Positions 15,733-24,342 of a DNA stretch of 25,367 nucleotides are shown here, in pieces. The notes under the pieces were generated by a model. That model made no database searches. It worked only from the letters and a program-made list of their open reading frames with translations, and was not told the DNA's origin. Made by a program: the position numbers and the translations under genes. Each line of letters starts with the position of its first letter. Positions within the stretch are counted from its first letter, which is position 1. Origin of the DNA: JBMOKU01 sp049324315 (GTDB taxonomy: Bacteria; Bacillota; Clostridia; Peptostreptococcales; Thermotaleaceae); assembly GCA_049324315.1 (NCBI GenBank), contig JBMOKU010000002.1, positions 1 to 25,367 of the forward strand. Direction: 5' to 3'.

Positions 15733-16086
15733 TCAGCTTTCTTCTTTTACTAATTGTTTTTGTCCTTCATGAATTTTTTTAATAAACACCTGAACTTCTG
15801 TTTTTAGACTGTTATATTTATCCTGCACCTGTCTCTCATCAATAAAATACGGCTCCCCACAAAAATAGAATTGATGTATATAGTCATCAATTTGCTGATA
15901 TCCTAAAACTTTTTTTTCTTCAATCATCATCATATGTCTTGAGACCTTGTCTACTGTAAGTACACCAATAATCAGCAAAGTAACCATGATAAGGACAGTA
16001 ATAGGTCTAGCTATTCCTCTTTTTCTCGTTGTCTTCCTTTGCATTTTCTCTTCCGCTTTTCTTTCTGCTCGACTCACCCATATCAC
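15733..16086 (-). CDS. Small single-pass membrane protein of unknown function
   Basis: Up to 117 aa; I do not recognise the family. A Lys/Arg-rich cytoplasmic N-terminus (about residues 1-27) is followed by one hydrophobic segment (about 28-45) and a charged outer part of about 70 residues with YFCGEPYFIDERQVQDKYNS and a C-terminal helix. It sits between spoIIP and lepA and ends at a terminator-like hairpin. The start is uncertain: GTG at 16086 or GTG at 16077 (reads MSRAERK), both with weak ribosome sites (GGGTGATAT). Position behind spoIIP suggests a sporulation or envelope role, but that is inference only. An overlapping 64-codon frame (16007-16201) is probably a shadow. Confidence 0.6.
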   Translation of the reverse strand: MIWVSRAERKAEEKMQRKTTRKRGIARPITVLIMVTLLIIGVLTVDKVSRHMMMIEEKKVLGYQQIDDYIHQFYFCGEPYFIDERQVQDKYNSLKTEVQVFIKKIHEGQKQLVKEES

Positions 16087-16157
16087 CCGAATCTGGAGTT
16101 ATGTTTTTTCTCTGGTTTTTATTACTATTGTAAACTTTCTGCTGATTTTTTATACAG

Positions 16158-16194
16158 AATATCGAGACATATTGATGAAACATGTCTCGATATT
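16158..16194 (-). terminator. Hairpin after spoIIP (probable terminator)
   Basis: A perfect 13-bp stem AATATCGAGACAT (16158-16170) / ATGTCTCGATATT (16182-16194) has an 11-nt loop and touches the spoIIP stop codon. The minus strand then reads TCTGTATAAAAAATC, so the T-run is poor and some read-through into the next gene is likely. Confidence 0.6.
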
Positions 16195-17468
16195 TATTCA
16201 CGAATATCTTTAATGGTTAAATCGATGATTTGCGCTAAATACTTCGTTGTTCTTATGGCCTCATTAATATCATTAGCCGTACTGCCAACCTCAACAAGTG
16301 CATAGTAATCCGAGTTATACTGATTAAACTTTGCATAATCCTTAATAATGGTTGCTTTAGCCAGACCAGGATACAATTCATCACTTTTTGCCTTCACATA
16401 TTCTGCAAACCGCTGCAGCTCCGCTACGTTTTCATTTTTTCCGCCTACCACAAGACTAAATTTCGCAACCTTTTCTCCGTTTATGGTTACTGTACTGTTT
16501 TTCACCAATTCCTCGTCTACCGGATTTGCAAAAGCATCCCTGTGTATGTCAAAAATTATTTTTAAAGATGAATTTTCTTTTAGATTTCTTTTTAATGTTT
16601 CTAAGGATCGGATATAAGATTCATTATAGGAAGGATAGTCATGTATCATCTCATCGTGAATGACCTTATATCCCTTATTTTCAAGATATTCTGTTAACTT
16701 ATCTCCTACTGCTCTTACTGTGTATTTTTTTTCCAATGAACGGAAATTTCCTTCCGTATGGGGACGATAAGATTCCGTTGCATGGGTATGATATACGAAT
16801 ATTACGGGCTTACCTAAATCAAGCTTTACCTTGTTAGGCATCCGTACAGAAATGGAAGATGATACAATTTCAACGCCCTCTACCATCCCTGGAATATCAT
16901 TGGACTGCTCAACTTGACTTACCGGCTCACTATCAGCAGAAGTATCTTGTCCAGGTGTTTCTTGAATAGGCTCTGGTATTGGTACTTCTTGATTAGCATC
17001 ACTGATTTCTTGTTGAAATGACGTTGTATCATGATCTTCATAAAAATCATCATTCATCTCTGTGGTATATGGATCAAATGCATATTCTTCATTTGACTTT
17101 AAGATAGGCATCTGTGCCTGCAGCAGCGTCTTTGGATCGTCATAATCAAAATTCACCAGAGAATTTATTGCATATTTTAGAATTCCGGTATAATTAACAC
17201 TTCCATACTGTTTATGATAGTTTACCTCCATAATCGGAAGGGTCTTGTTCAGAACATAGATGAAAAAGTTATCCCGTATACGAGTATCCTGCTTTACCAG
17301 CATAAATGCACTTTGCCCTTCCATTCCATGTGCCTTTGCAATCATATTTACATCTTCCGTCGTAATAACACGAAAGGATATAATCATCAGTAGAATGGTT
17401 AGAAGTAACGGAAAATATCGTAGAATTTTTCTTACTTCTATGACTCTTATACTTATCAAAACATGCAC
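16194..17468 (-). CDS. spoIIP: Stage II sporulation protein P (cell-wall hydrolase)
   Basis: Predicted 424 aa. SpoIIP is the amidase/endopeptidase that works with SpoIID and SpoIIM to thin septal peptidoglycan and drive engulfment of the forespore. One membrane anchor near residues 17-36; a variable stretch; an acidic Pro/Glu/Gln-rich linker at about 150-192; then the catalytic domain from about 205. Zinc-amidase marks are YHTHATESY (H227, H229, E232) and FDIHRDA (H309, D311). GTG at 17468 follows AGGAGAG; a TTG three codons later has AGGTG 5 nt upstream and is a real alternative. It follows gpr after a 98-bp gap that holds a sigma-E-like promoter. Confidence 0.95.
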   Translation of the reverse strand: MHVLISIRVIEVRKILRYFPLLLTILLMIISFRVITTEDVNMIAKAHGMEGQSAFMLVKQDTRIRDNFFIYVLNKTLPIMEVNYHKQYGSVNYTGILKYAINSLVNFDYDDPKTLLQAQMPILKSNEEYAFDPYTTEMNDDFYEDHDTTSFQQEISDANQEVPIPEPIQETPGQDTSADSEPVSQVEQSNDIPGMVEGVEIVSSSISVRMPNKVKLDLGKPVIFVYHTHATESYRPHTEGNFRSLEKKYTVRAVGDKLTEYLENKGYKVIHDEMIHDYPSYNESYIRSLETLKRNLKENSSLKIIFDIHRDAFANPVDEELVKNSTVTINGEKVAKFSLVVGGKNENVAELQRFAEYVKAKSDELYPGLAKATIIKDYAKFNQYNSDYYALVEVGSTANDINEAIRTTKYLAQIIDLTIKDIRE

Positions 17469-17522
17469 CTCTCTCCTATTTTTTTCTGTCGTTAAATGCT
17501 GCTTTGTCCGTACTATAATAGG

Positions 17523-17551
17523 ATTATATGAGGGTTACATGGTAAATATGA
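17523..17551 (-). promoter_or_regulatory. Sigma-E-type sporulation promoter for spoIIP
   Basis: On the minus strand, TCATATT (17545-17551) and CATATAAT (17523-17530) are separated by exactly 14 bp. The B. subtilis sigma-E consensus, as I know it, is close to KMATATT-N14-CATACAAT, so only one -10 base differs. spoIIP is sigma-E dependent in B. subtilis. The expected start is about 50 bp before the GTG. Confidence 0.65.
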
Positions 17552-17566
17552 TAGTTTGTTTAACCT

Positions 17567-18541
17567 TTAATGAATATACCTATTGACATCTTTTAATTGT
17601 ATTCCAGGATGCAATGCAATGTTGAGTGCATTGGCTATGATCTGTGAAATATTCGTAATAATCATATCTATATCTTTTGTTGTAACAATAACATTGGCCC
17701 CGTATGGCTCCAACACTTCTTTAATCAACGAATATTTGTCCTCATCGGACATGTTTTTTAGTATGTTATAAAACTGTGAATCCTTTGAAGCTTGATTTGC
17801 CAGATTCTCTACAACCATTTTGATCGTATCATTTGTTAATGTAGCCGCATCAACCACCGTAGGCACGCCAATGGCAATGACTGGTATACCTAGTGTCTTT
17901 TCACTTAACTCTTTTCTTTTATTGCCAATACCTGACCCTGGATTAATACCTGAGGTAGATATTTGTATGGTTGTATGTACTCTTTCCATTTTCCTGGATG
18001 CCAATGCATCGATAGCAACGACCAAATCAGGTTGTGTCTTTTCAACAATCCCCTTAATAATTTCCATGGTTTCAATACCTGTAGTTCCCATAACCCCTGG
18101 AGATATTGCACTAACCGACGTCATCGTCGGATCATCAGTTTTTCCGTAGGATTCAAAAAAGTGTCTTGTAACCAATACTTTTGAAACTACCTGGGGCCCC
18201 AAGGCGTCTGGCGTAACATCCCAATTTCCCAGTCCTACAATTAAGGTCTTTAGGCTTTTTTTATTCGGAACAAGATGTACCAATTCTTTCGCCAATAGCT
18301 GGCTTACTTCATCCTTTAAGTCTGCATCCGGGTTTTTTAAGCCCGAAGCTTCCACAGTAATATAACTGCCTTCCGGCTTGCCCATAATCTCGCTGCCTTG
18401 CCTATCTAAAACCTTTACCCTTGTCACTACAGCAAATTTCTCATTTTTCTGCTCTACTTCCACACCCGGTATTTCTTGTTTTGTATTTTCACGATACATC
18501 TCACGTGCTTCTAATGCCAAATCTGTTCGTATTTGAAACAT
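17567..18541 (-). CDS. gpr: GPR, spore germination endopeptidase
   Basis: Predicted 324 aa. GPR is made as an inactive zymogen in the forespore and at germination degrades the DNA-protecting small acid-soluble proteins. The N-terminal MFQIRTDLALEA segment contains the propeptide region. Conserved blocks are LIVGLGNWDVTPDALGP, SAISPGVMGTTGIET, VVAIDALASR and STSGINPGSGIGNKR. The aspartates in the first and third blocks are likely the catalytic ones of this A25 peptidase family, an assignment from memory. ATG at 18541 has GGAGGGG about 9 nt upstream. It is divergent from rpsT across 190 bp, the usual Firmicute arrangement, and upstream of spoIIP. Confidence 0.97.
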   Translation of the reverse strand: MFQIRTDLALEAREMYRENTKQEIPGVEVEQKNEKFAVVTRVKVLDRQGSEIMGKPEGSYITVEASGLKNPDADLKDEVSQLLAKELVHLVPNKKSLKTLIVGLGNWDVTPDALGPQVVSKVLVTRHFFESYGKTDDPTMTSVSAISPGVMGTTGIETMEIIKGIVEKTQPDLVVAIDALASRKMERVHTTIQISTSGINPGSGIGNKRKELSEKTLGIPVIAIGVPTVVDAATLTNDTIKMVVENLANQASKDSQFYNILKNMSDEDKYSLIKEVLEPYGANVIVTTKDIDMIITNISQIIANALNIALHPGIQLKDVNRYIH

Positions 18542-18669
18542 CAAATCACCCCTCCTTATCTTCTCTTAGTTTTTACGATTCCTTTTTTTTTATGTAATTT
18601 TTGTATTTTCGTAAATTCTACGTATATTTTTTTTCTAGAGGGGAATAAAAAGAAATAGTACAAATTTCC

Positions 18670-18698
18670 TTGCAATTTCATAATAATCATGGTAGAAT
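18670..18698 (+). promoter_or_regulatory. Sigma-A promoter of rpsT
   Basis: TTGCAA (18670-18675), 17-bp spacer, TAGAAT (18693-18698) with a TGG extended -10. It is about 37 bp upstream of the start codon, in the gap shared with the divergent gpr gene. Confidence 0.75.
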
Positions 18699-18734
18699 AT
18701 CATTTGTTGAACTGGCTATAAGGGGGTGAATAGG

Positions 18735-19010
18735 TTGGCAAACATTAAATCCGCAAAGAAAAGAATCAAAGTTATCCAAGTGAAAACAGCTAGAAACAGA
18801 AGAGTTAAATCAATCGTAAAAACTGCAATTAGAAGATTCGAAGACGCTCTAGTTTCTGGCAATTTAGAAGAAGCTAAAACAAAGTTTATAGCTGCAGAAA
18901 AGAAATTAGCACAAGCTGCTTCTAAAGGTACACTTCACAAGAATGCTGCTGCAAGAAAAGTTGCTAGATTAGCAAAGAAATTAAATGATGCAGTTAAGCA
19001 AGCAATGTAA
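18735..19010 (+). CDS. rpsT: 30S ribosomal protein S20
   Basis: A 91-aa basic helical protein beginning MANIKSAKKRI, the family's normal start, and ending with AARKVARLAKKLNDAVKQ. S20 is a primary 16S rRNA-binding protein of the 30S subunit. The start is TTG at 18735, with AAGGGGGTGA 5 nt upstream. An in-frame GTG at 18726 lies inside that ribosome site and is rejected. The weak TTG codon is seen in other rpsT genes and may limit or regulate translation. It is the only plus-strand gene in the window, with its own promoter and terminator. Confidence 0.98.
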   Translation: MANIKSAKKRIKVIQVKTARNRRVKSIVKTAIRRFEDALVSGNLEEAKTKFIAAEKKLAQAASKGTLHKNAAARKVARLAKKLNDAVKQAM

Positions 19011-19054
19011 TATTTGATTTAAAAACAACCGTCATTAATTCCCTATTGAATATA

Positions 19055-19077
19055 AAAAGCGTACAATGTACGCTTTT
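19055..19077. terminator. Bidirectional terminator between rpsT and holA
   Basis: A perfect 10-bp stem AAAAGCGTAC (19055-19064) / GTACGCTTTT (19068-19077) with a 3-nt loop. T-runs exist on both strands: CTTTTTATA on the minus strand, and CTTTTCCGCTTTTTTG on the plus strand. It serves the convergent rpsT and holA genes. Confidence 0.9.
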
Positions 19078-19093
19078 CCGCTTTTTTGTCCAC

Positions 19094-20140
19094 TTATTGA
19101 AAACCTATGCTTGCAAATTTACATATCAGCAGTTCTATTCCTAACCGCTGTTCTATTTTCCCTTTTTTTATTTGACTATCCGTCAACAAACATTCTTCCA
19201 ATGCTTTTCGAAGTGTATTTACATCGAAATTCATTGCCTGCCGAATATATTTTTTAACAACGAACTGTTGAATTCCCAATTTAGGTGCAATGGCCATAGC
19301 CGTATACCCTTGCGCTTCTAAGAGTTTCATTTGGTACAAATATCGAAATTGCCTTGTAATCATAAACAATATTTTAATTTCTGATTCTCCTCCAATTAAC
19401 ATATCATTTAATAGCGCTAAAGATTTATCTCCATTTTTCTCGCCAATCGATTCAACGAGTAAAAAGATATCATTATCCAATGTTTTTACGGCAATGGAAG
19501 ATATATCCTCTTCTTTTACTGCCTTTCTATCATCTACGTAGTGAACCAATTTCACAATTTCGTTTTCTAAGTCCTTGAGACTTTTATTAGAGTTTCTATC
19601 CAAATATCCCGTGATTTCTAAAAAGTACGATATATTTCCGTCATCAATGGTTTTTCCATATTTTCCGAAAGTTTTTTGAACCCATTTTGATGCATCCTTG
19701 CCTGTCAGCTTACTAAATTCCACGACCTTTCCATGCTGTCCAACAGCTTTGGTTGTTTTTTTTCTCTTATCAATTTCATCAAATTGTTGAAAGAACAGAT
19801 AGGTGGTTTCCGGAATATCCGCCAAATAAGAAATCAATCTTTCTTCTTCTTCTTCGGAAATCCCCTTTCTTTTATTGGTAAAATACTCAGAATCTTTTAT
19901 AATAAGCATCCTTTTATCACCCATAAAAGGTAAGGTTTCACAGGCATTCATCAATTCACCTATCGTTATTTCTTTGCCATCCATCACCTGATAATTTAAA
20001 TCAAGAAAGTGAGGATCTAATAGTTTTTCTTTTATGGTATGCAAGGTATGCTCTATTAAGTAAGTTTCGTTGCCATAAAAAAGATAAAGATTTGATAATT
20101 GATCATTTTTCAAAGCCGCTATAACTTCTTTGTAATCCAT
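19094..20140 (-). CDS. holA: DNA polymerase III subunit delta
   Basis: Predicted 348 aa. HolA is the clamp-loader subunit that opens the beta clamp. Features are the N-terminal NLYLFYGNETYLIEH block (a degenerate nucleotide-binding fold), FMGDKRMLIIKD, the KLVHY and DIFLLVESI region, and the C-terminal collar domain with MITRQFRYLYQMKLL and IKKGKIEQRLGIELLI. ATG at 20140 is chosen because CTGGAGG lies about 6 nt upstream; a longer frame to 20161 has no such support. It follows comEC by 33 nt and was long annotated yqeN in B. subtilis. Probably co-transcribed with comEC. Confidence 0.95.
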   Translation of the reverse strand: MDYKEVIAALKNDQLSNLYLFYGNETYLIEHTLHTIKEKLLDPHFLDLNYQVMDGKEITIGELMNACETLPFMGDKRMLIIKDSEYFTNKRKGISEEEEERLISYLADIPETTYLFFQQFDEIDKRKKTTKAVGQHGKVVEFSKLTGKDASKWVQKTFGKYGKTIDDGNISYFLEITGYLDRNSNKSLKDLENEIVKLVHYVDDRKAVKEEDISSIAVKTLDNDIFLLVESIGEKNGDKSLALLNDMLIGGESEIKILFMITRQFRYLYQMKLLEAQGYTAMAIAPKLGIQQFVVKKYIRQAMNFDVNTLRKALEECLLTDSQIKKGKIEQRLGIELLICKFASIGFQ

Positions 20141-20173
20141 TTTTTCCTCCAGAGTCTCCATTTCATTTTATGT

Positions 20174-22540
20174 TCAATGTCTTTCATTTTCCATCCTAGT
20201 GATTGTAATTCTTATTTCGTTCCCATCCATGACAGCAATCACTGCCCCGTGTTTATCATTCCTATATACTTTTGCACCTTGTTTGATCAGCCTTTCAATC
20301 ACATCGGCATCAGGATGCCCGTAATTGTTTTTACCAACCTGAATGACAGCAGCTTCTGGCTTTACATATTCAACAAATTCTGTTGTACTTGAAGTGCGGC
20401 TGCCATGGTGGGGTACCTTCAATAGATTCACGTCCATTTCATCTTTAAAGGATTCTATCAACCTCTTCTCAGCTTCCCCCTCGATGTCCCCAGTGAAAAG
20501 TATGCTGTTATCTCTATAGTTCAACCTCATGACCATGGAATTATTGTTGATATCATCTCTAGTCATTGTAAGGCATTGCTCTGTGGGGTGCAATATCTTT
20601 AAAGCAACATCCTTTTCTAAACGAATTTGGTCACCTTTCCGAACTTTCTGGATTGTAACGCCTTTTTCTTTACACAAAGCCTTCAACGCCTGCCATTCTT
20701 CAGAATCAAATTGTTCTGTCCCAATAACAAGCATCTTTACCTTTATGGTTTCCATAATGTCCAGCAATCCACCCATATGATCCATATGAATATGGGAAAG
20801 AAAGACCATATCTAGCTGTCGTACACCATGTTTAAGTAAAAATGGAACGACAATATCTCTGCCAGGGCGAAAATCGGAAATTCGATGGGCGTCACTGCCT
20901 CCTCCGTCAATTAATACACTTTTCCCCGAAGGAGTCCTTATAAAGGTGCTATCTCCTTGACCAACGTCTAAGAATACTGTCTTCATATTCTTCGGCAATA
21001 TGATTGTCAGCATCATAACGCATAGATAGATACTGATGATATAGGCAATTGCTCGGTATTTTAGATAACTATAATTTTTGAAGATTTTTTTATCTGCAGC
21101 AATGATAAAGATTATACTATAATAGACAATAACAAAAAGTATACTGGGCGAAATGATAACAATAGATGAAAGAGGAAGTTTTTCAGCCAGTTCAGTAAGT
21201 AAGATCATGAGCTTTATCAGCTGCTCATTCATTACTGCTGCAATCCAAGCCACATAGATATTTATAAAGCTCAAAAGTACCGTCACCATGCCAATAGGTA
21301 CAATATAACCTACAAGAAAAACAACAGGAATATTGGCCAAAGCACCAACTAAGGGCAAATAATTGAAATGATAAGCAATAATAGGTCCTGTCCCTAGTTG
21401 AGCAGCTAGGGTTATAGATAAGACTTCTGCAAGGGTCTGAGGAAGTGTATCAAGCTTTTTCCGTAAAGGTTTGTATAAAAGGAAAATTGAAAGCACTGCT
21501 GCAAATGACAATTGAAATCCCACATCCATCAAATACAAAGGATTTTTCACAAGTATGAAAAAAGCTACAAGCATGAGTGCTGTTATGGGATCATATTTTC
21601 TATTGAACAATGGAGCCAGTAAAAGGATGGTCACCATAGAAACAGCCCGGACAATAGATGGGCTGCCACCAACAACAAAAACATACATCCATAAAACCAA
21701 TAGAATCATACTCATTCTCTTGACTGCCGACACTTTTTTTAAAAGCTTCTCCAAGCTATAATAAATAATCCCTACGTGAAGACCAGAGACAGCTAAAACA
21801 TGAGCCACACCCGTCTTTTTAAACGATTGATATGTTTCTTGATCGACTGCTTGCTTATCCCCAAGCAAGATGCCAAGAAGCAGATTTCCTTCCCGCTCAG
21901 CCATCACATGACCTATAATGACTTTCATCTTTTCTCTTATGTTGTAAACTATTCGAACGCTCATTGAGATATCTGCTTCATCGATTATGGACAATTCCCC
22001 TATACTGCTATAAGCTATACTGTATATGCCCCGCGTTTTTAAGTAGCGATTGTAGTTAAATAATTTGGGATTTCTTTCATGCTGCGGTTCTAATAAAGTG
22101 ACAGATACTCGTATACGTTTACCGTAATACGCCTTAATATGAATCCCTTCATTCTTAACTGTCAAAAAGATTTTTTCATGAACCTTAAATTTTCTCCCAT
22201 CATGTTCAATCTCTTTTACCAATAATGCTAAAACCCCTTTTTCATGGTCTTCAATATTATAAACATCTCCAGTTAAGGTAACTTCTTGGTCCCAGAATGT
22301 ACGCAGCTGCCCACCATATTCACTTTGAATATTGGAATTGAATATCCCTACGTAAAAAATGAGTAACAAAAGGAGCCAGATGGCAGATTTTTTGATCTTT
22401 AAAAGGCATACTGAAGTAAGCAGCAAAGCAGCAAAAAGTAAAATTGCTATAAGATTTGTCATAGGGAAAGCTGCCTGTACGGCAATCCCCCCAAAATATG
22501 CTGCTGCAAAACCCACTATTGGCCTCCTCATCAACGACAC
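20174..22540 (-). CDS. comEC: ComEC/Rec2 DNA internalization channel
   Basis: Predicted 788 aa, with the complete three-part layout. An N-terminal DUF4131-like region with membrane segments and an OB-like soluble part (to about 210); the ComEC competence membrane domain with GDKQAVDQETYQSFKKTG and HVLAVSGLHVGI and many hydrophobic segments (about 215-510); and a C-terminal metallo-beta-lactamase domain with FLSHIHMDHMGG, FTGDIEGEAE and VPHHGSRTS. It carries single-stranded DNA across the membrane during transformation; the last domain probably degrades the other strand. Start is uncertain: GTG 22540, TTG 22534 and ATG 22531 all follow GGAAGG. No comEA is present in the window. Confidence 0.95.
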   Translation of the reverse strand: MSLMRRPIVGFAAAYFGGIAVQAAFPMTNLIAILLFAALLLTSVCLLKIKKSAIWLLLLLIFYVGIFNSNIQSEYGGQLRTFWDQEVTLTGDVYNIEDHEKGVLALLVKEIEHDGRKFKVHEKIFLTVKNEGIHIKAYYGKRIRVSVTLLEPQHERNPKLFNYNRYLKTRGIYSIAYSSIGELSIIDEADISMSVRIVYNIREKMKVIIGHVMAEREGNLLLGILLGDKQAVDQETYQSFKKTGVAHVLAVSGLHVGIIYYSLEKLLKKVSAVKRMSMILLVLWMYVFVVGGSPSIVRAVSMVTILLLAPLFNRKYDPITALMLVAFFILVKNPLYLMDVGFQLSFAAVLSIFLLYKPLRKKLDTLPQTLAEVLSITLAAQLGTGPIIAYHFNYLPLVGALANIPVVFLVGYIVPIGMVTVLLSFINIYVAWIAAVMNEQLIKLMILLTELAEKLPLSSIVIISPSILFVIVYYSIIFIIAADKKIFKNYSYLKYRAIAYIISIYLCVMMLTIILPKNMKTVFLDVGQGDSTFIRTPSGKSVLIDGGGSDAHRISDFRPGRDIVVPFLLKHGVRQLDMVFLSHIHMDHMGGLLDIMETIKVKMLVIGTEQFDSEEWQALKALCKEKGVTIQKVRKGDQIRLEKDVALKILHPTEQCLTMTRDDINNNSMVMRLNYRDNSILFTGDIEGEAEKRLIESFKDEMDVNLLKVPHHGSRTSSTTEFVEYVKPEAAVIQVGKNNYGHPDADVIERLIKQGAKVYRNDKHGAVIAVMDGNEIRITITRMENERH

Positions 22541-22602
22541 ATACCTTCCAACATTTTTACACTACTATTTCTTTGTGTCTTGACATTTTCCTGCCATTTT
22601 TT

Positions 22603-23727
22603 TCAATTTTCGTCTGTCATACATTGTTTCTTTCTTTTAATCAGCGTACTGGCAACGGCGGCAGTAATAGGAATCGTTAAAACCAAACCTATGCTGCCTG
22701 TCAGAGAACGTACTGCTTCCGTAGCAATAATATCTAGGTTCAAAATCTTCACCATGGACGTTTCATAAGCCATAAATAAAAGAAGCAAAGGAATTGAACT
22801 TCCTGTATAAGCAAGAATTAATGTATTGGTCATGGTTCCCATGACATCTCTCCCCACATTCATACCGGAAGTAAAAAGTTCTCTTCGGGTTAAGCAAGGA
22901 TTTGCCTTATATATTTCTTCTACAGCAGAAGCAATGGACATTCCGATATCCATAACTGCTCCCAAGGCCCCCATAATAATACCAGAAAACAATAGACCCT
23001 TAAAGTCAAATGTTATTCCTTGCGGAATATACAGCAGCATGACAGCCTCCTCGTTGCTCATTCCCGTTAATCTTACACTGCTACCGACAAAATAGGCCAA
23101 CAGTCCGGCAATCATAACGCCACTGGTTGTTCCTATGATTGCAGCAGCGCTCTTACTATTAATGCCGGCAATAACTAACAAGGTAAAGATAGTTACAAAA
23201 ATTGAAGCCCCCACCGTTAAAGCTATGGGATTCATCCCCTTTAAAAATAATGGCAGCATAATCTTTATAATCGTAAACATCGTAACGGTTAACGAAATAA
23301 CAGCCTTCAACCCCTTGGTTCTGCCAATAAGTATTATTAGCACAACGAAGAGAAGATACAAATATATAATATAGCGATCCCTCATATAATCGGAAATAAA
23401 GACGTTAACATCTCCAGCTTCTGTTTCTTCCATATAAACGACAACCTTATCCCCTGACTTAACAGGAATGTCATATACAGGATTATTCGATAGATTATTT
23501 AATACTTCAAATGTTTCTCCTTTATATTTTCCACTGGTTATTTTTAACTTCACGTATTGCTCATAAGATTCCAGTCCATCTGTAATCTCACTACTTGTAA
23601 TTTCATCAGCCTCAAGAACGACTGCTTTTTCTGTAAAACCCTCTGTTTCATTTGCATAACTGTAAGAACTAAGTAATGATACAGCTAAGACCATCAAAAG
23701 TATTAATAGAACAATCCTTTTTTTCAT
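22603..23727 (-). CDS. YibE/F family membrane protein
   Basis: Predicted 374 aa. A signal-like N-terminal helix (about 1-25), an extracytoplasmic beta-rich domain (about 28-118) and then about seven or eight membrane helices from residue 119 to the end. The GRTKGLKAVISL start of the membrane part and the GALGAVMDIGMSIASAVEEI and TSGMNVGRDVMGTMTNTLILAYTG blocks identify the YibE/F family. Its function is not known; transport or envelope sensing are guesses. ATG at 23727 follows GGGAGGATC; the frame extends to 23763 without support. An extended -10 promoter lies just upstream. It ends 62 bp before comEC with no clear terminator, so read-through into comEC is possible. Confidence 0.92.
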   Translation of the reverse strand: MKKRIVLLILLMVLAVSLLSSYSYANETEGFTEKAVVLEADEITSSEITDGLESYEQYVKLKITSGKYKGETFEVLNNLSNNPVYDIPVKSGDKVVVYMEETEAGDVNVFISDYMRDRYIIYLYLLFVVLIILIGRTKGLKAVISLTVTMFTIIKIMLPLFLKGMNPIALTVGASIFVTIFTLLVIAGINSKSAAAIIGTTSGVMIAGLLAYFVGSSVRLTGMSNEEAVMLLYIPQGITFDFKGLLFSGIIMGALGAVMDIGMSIASAVEEIYKANPCLTRRELFTSGMNVGRDVMGTMTNTLILAYTGSSIPLLLLFMAYETSMVKILNLDIIATEAVRSLTGSIGLVLTIPITAAVASTLIKRKKQCMTDEN

Positions 23728-23761
23728 TTTGATCCTCCCTCGTCTAAAAAACTTCACCAGC

Positions 23762-23789
23762 ATTATATCACAGATTCGTTAAAGAACAA
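23762..23789 (-). promoter_or_regulatory. Promoter of the yibE/F gene (extended -10)
   Basis: TGA-TATAAT on the minus strand (TATAAT at 23762-23767). A partial -35 TTGTTC lies at 23784-23789 with 16-bp spacing. Confidence 0.6.
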
Positions 23790-23891
23790 AATCAGCAAAT
23801 CAAATTCCGAAATGCCATTACTTTTACAAAATACATATATATAATGCCTATGTTCATTCAATAACTTCTGGTTTCTTTCATTGTACAAAAA

Positions 23892-23920
23892 TAAAGGATA
23901 GCTTTTTAGACTATCCTTTA
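23892..23920 (-). terminator. Terminator after the 102-aa unknown gene
   Basis: A perfect 10-bp stem TAAAGGATAG (23892-23901) / CTATCCTTTA (23911-23920), with the minus strand continuing TTTTTGTAC. It isolates this gene from yibE/F. Confidence 0.85.
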
Positions 23921-23936
23921 CAGAATTCGTATTTTT

Positions 23937-24245
23937 CTAATGTCGAAGCTCTTTCTCAGACCTTAAGTGGTTAGGTGTATATCTACCTGTGGTATGATCA
24001 TTACCTTCATATAGTAAATCTGCTTCAATGTTGATACTGTGGTTATCTCTGTCATGATTAATTTCAACATTTTCTATCCTTGCATCATCCTGATGATAAT
24101 TGAGATACTGCCAAAGTGTGTCTTTTGCATTTTCTACACTAATATCGCCATCATAGATCATCAAGAATTCTTCGTCAGGTATTTCAACATATAGCTTATA
24201 CATATTTCCTAGCTTGACTCTTCTTTCACTGATACTATTCAGCAT
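23937..24245 (-). CDS. Small acidic protein of unknown function
   Basis: Predicted 102 aa; I do not recognise the family. It is soluble, without signal peptide or membrane segment, and rich in Asp/Glu/Asn/His/Tyr. Its middle part (MYKLYVEIPDEEFLMIYDG at about 15-33, then SVENAKDTLWQYLNYHQDD, then alternating IENVEINHDRDNHSINIEAD strands) suggests a compact alpha/beta fold. ATG at 24245 has AAAGGAG about 7 nt upstream. It is followed by a strong terminator and preceded by a possible -10 box, so it appears to be its own unit. No clue to function comes from its neighbours. Confidence 0.75.
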   Translation of the reverse strand: MLNSISERRVKLGNMYKLYVEIPDEEFLMIYDGDISVENAKDTLWQYLNYHQDDARIENVEINHDRDNHSINIEADLLYEGNDHTTGRYTPNHLRSEKELRH

Positions 24246-24327
24246 CTGGACACTCCTTTCCATAGTCAGGCAACGTATATATTTATTATTACCCTTTATC
24301 TGAAAAGCTTACAGGAATGGAGATTCC

Positions 24328-24333
24328 ATTATA
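24328..24333 (-). promoter_or_regulatory. Possible -10 box of the 102-aa gene
   Basis: TATAAT on the minus strand, about 80 bp before the start codon. No -35 match at 17 bp; that position falls inside the TATGAAA tandem repeat. Weak support. Confidence 0.35.
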
Positions 24334-24342
24334 TTACATCTT

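Noticed and set aside
16007..16201. 64-codon minus-strand frame overlapping the small membrane protein
   Set aside because: Its Lys/Glu-rich tail is the +1 reading of the basic start of the 117-aa gene; it starts in the spoIIP hairpin and has no ribosome site.
18542..18660. Sigma-F/sigma-G promoter for gpr
   Set aside because: AGAATT and CATAAAA can be found, but with 19-bp spacing and several mismatches in a very AT-rich stretch; not better than chance.
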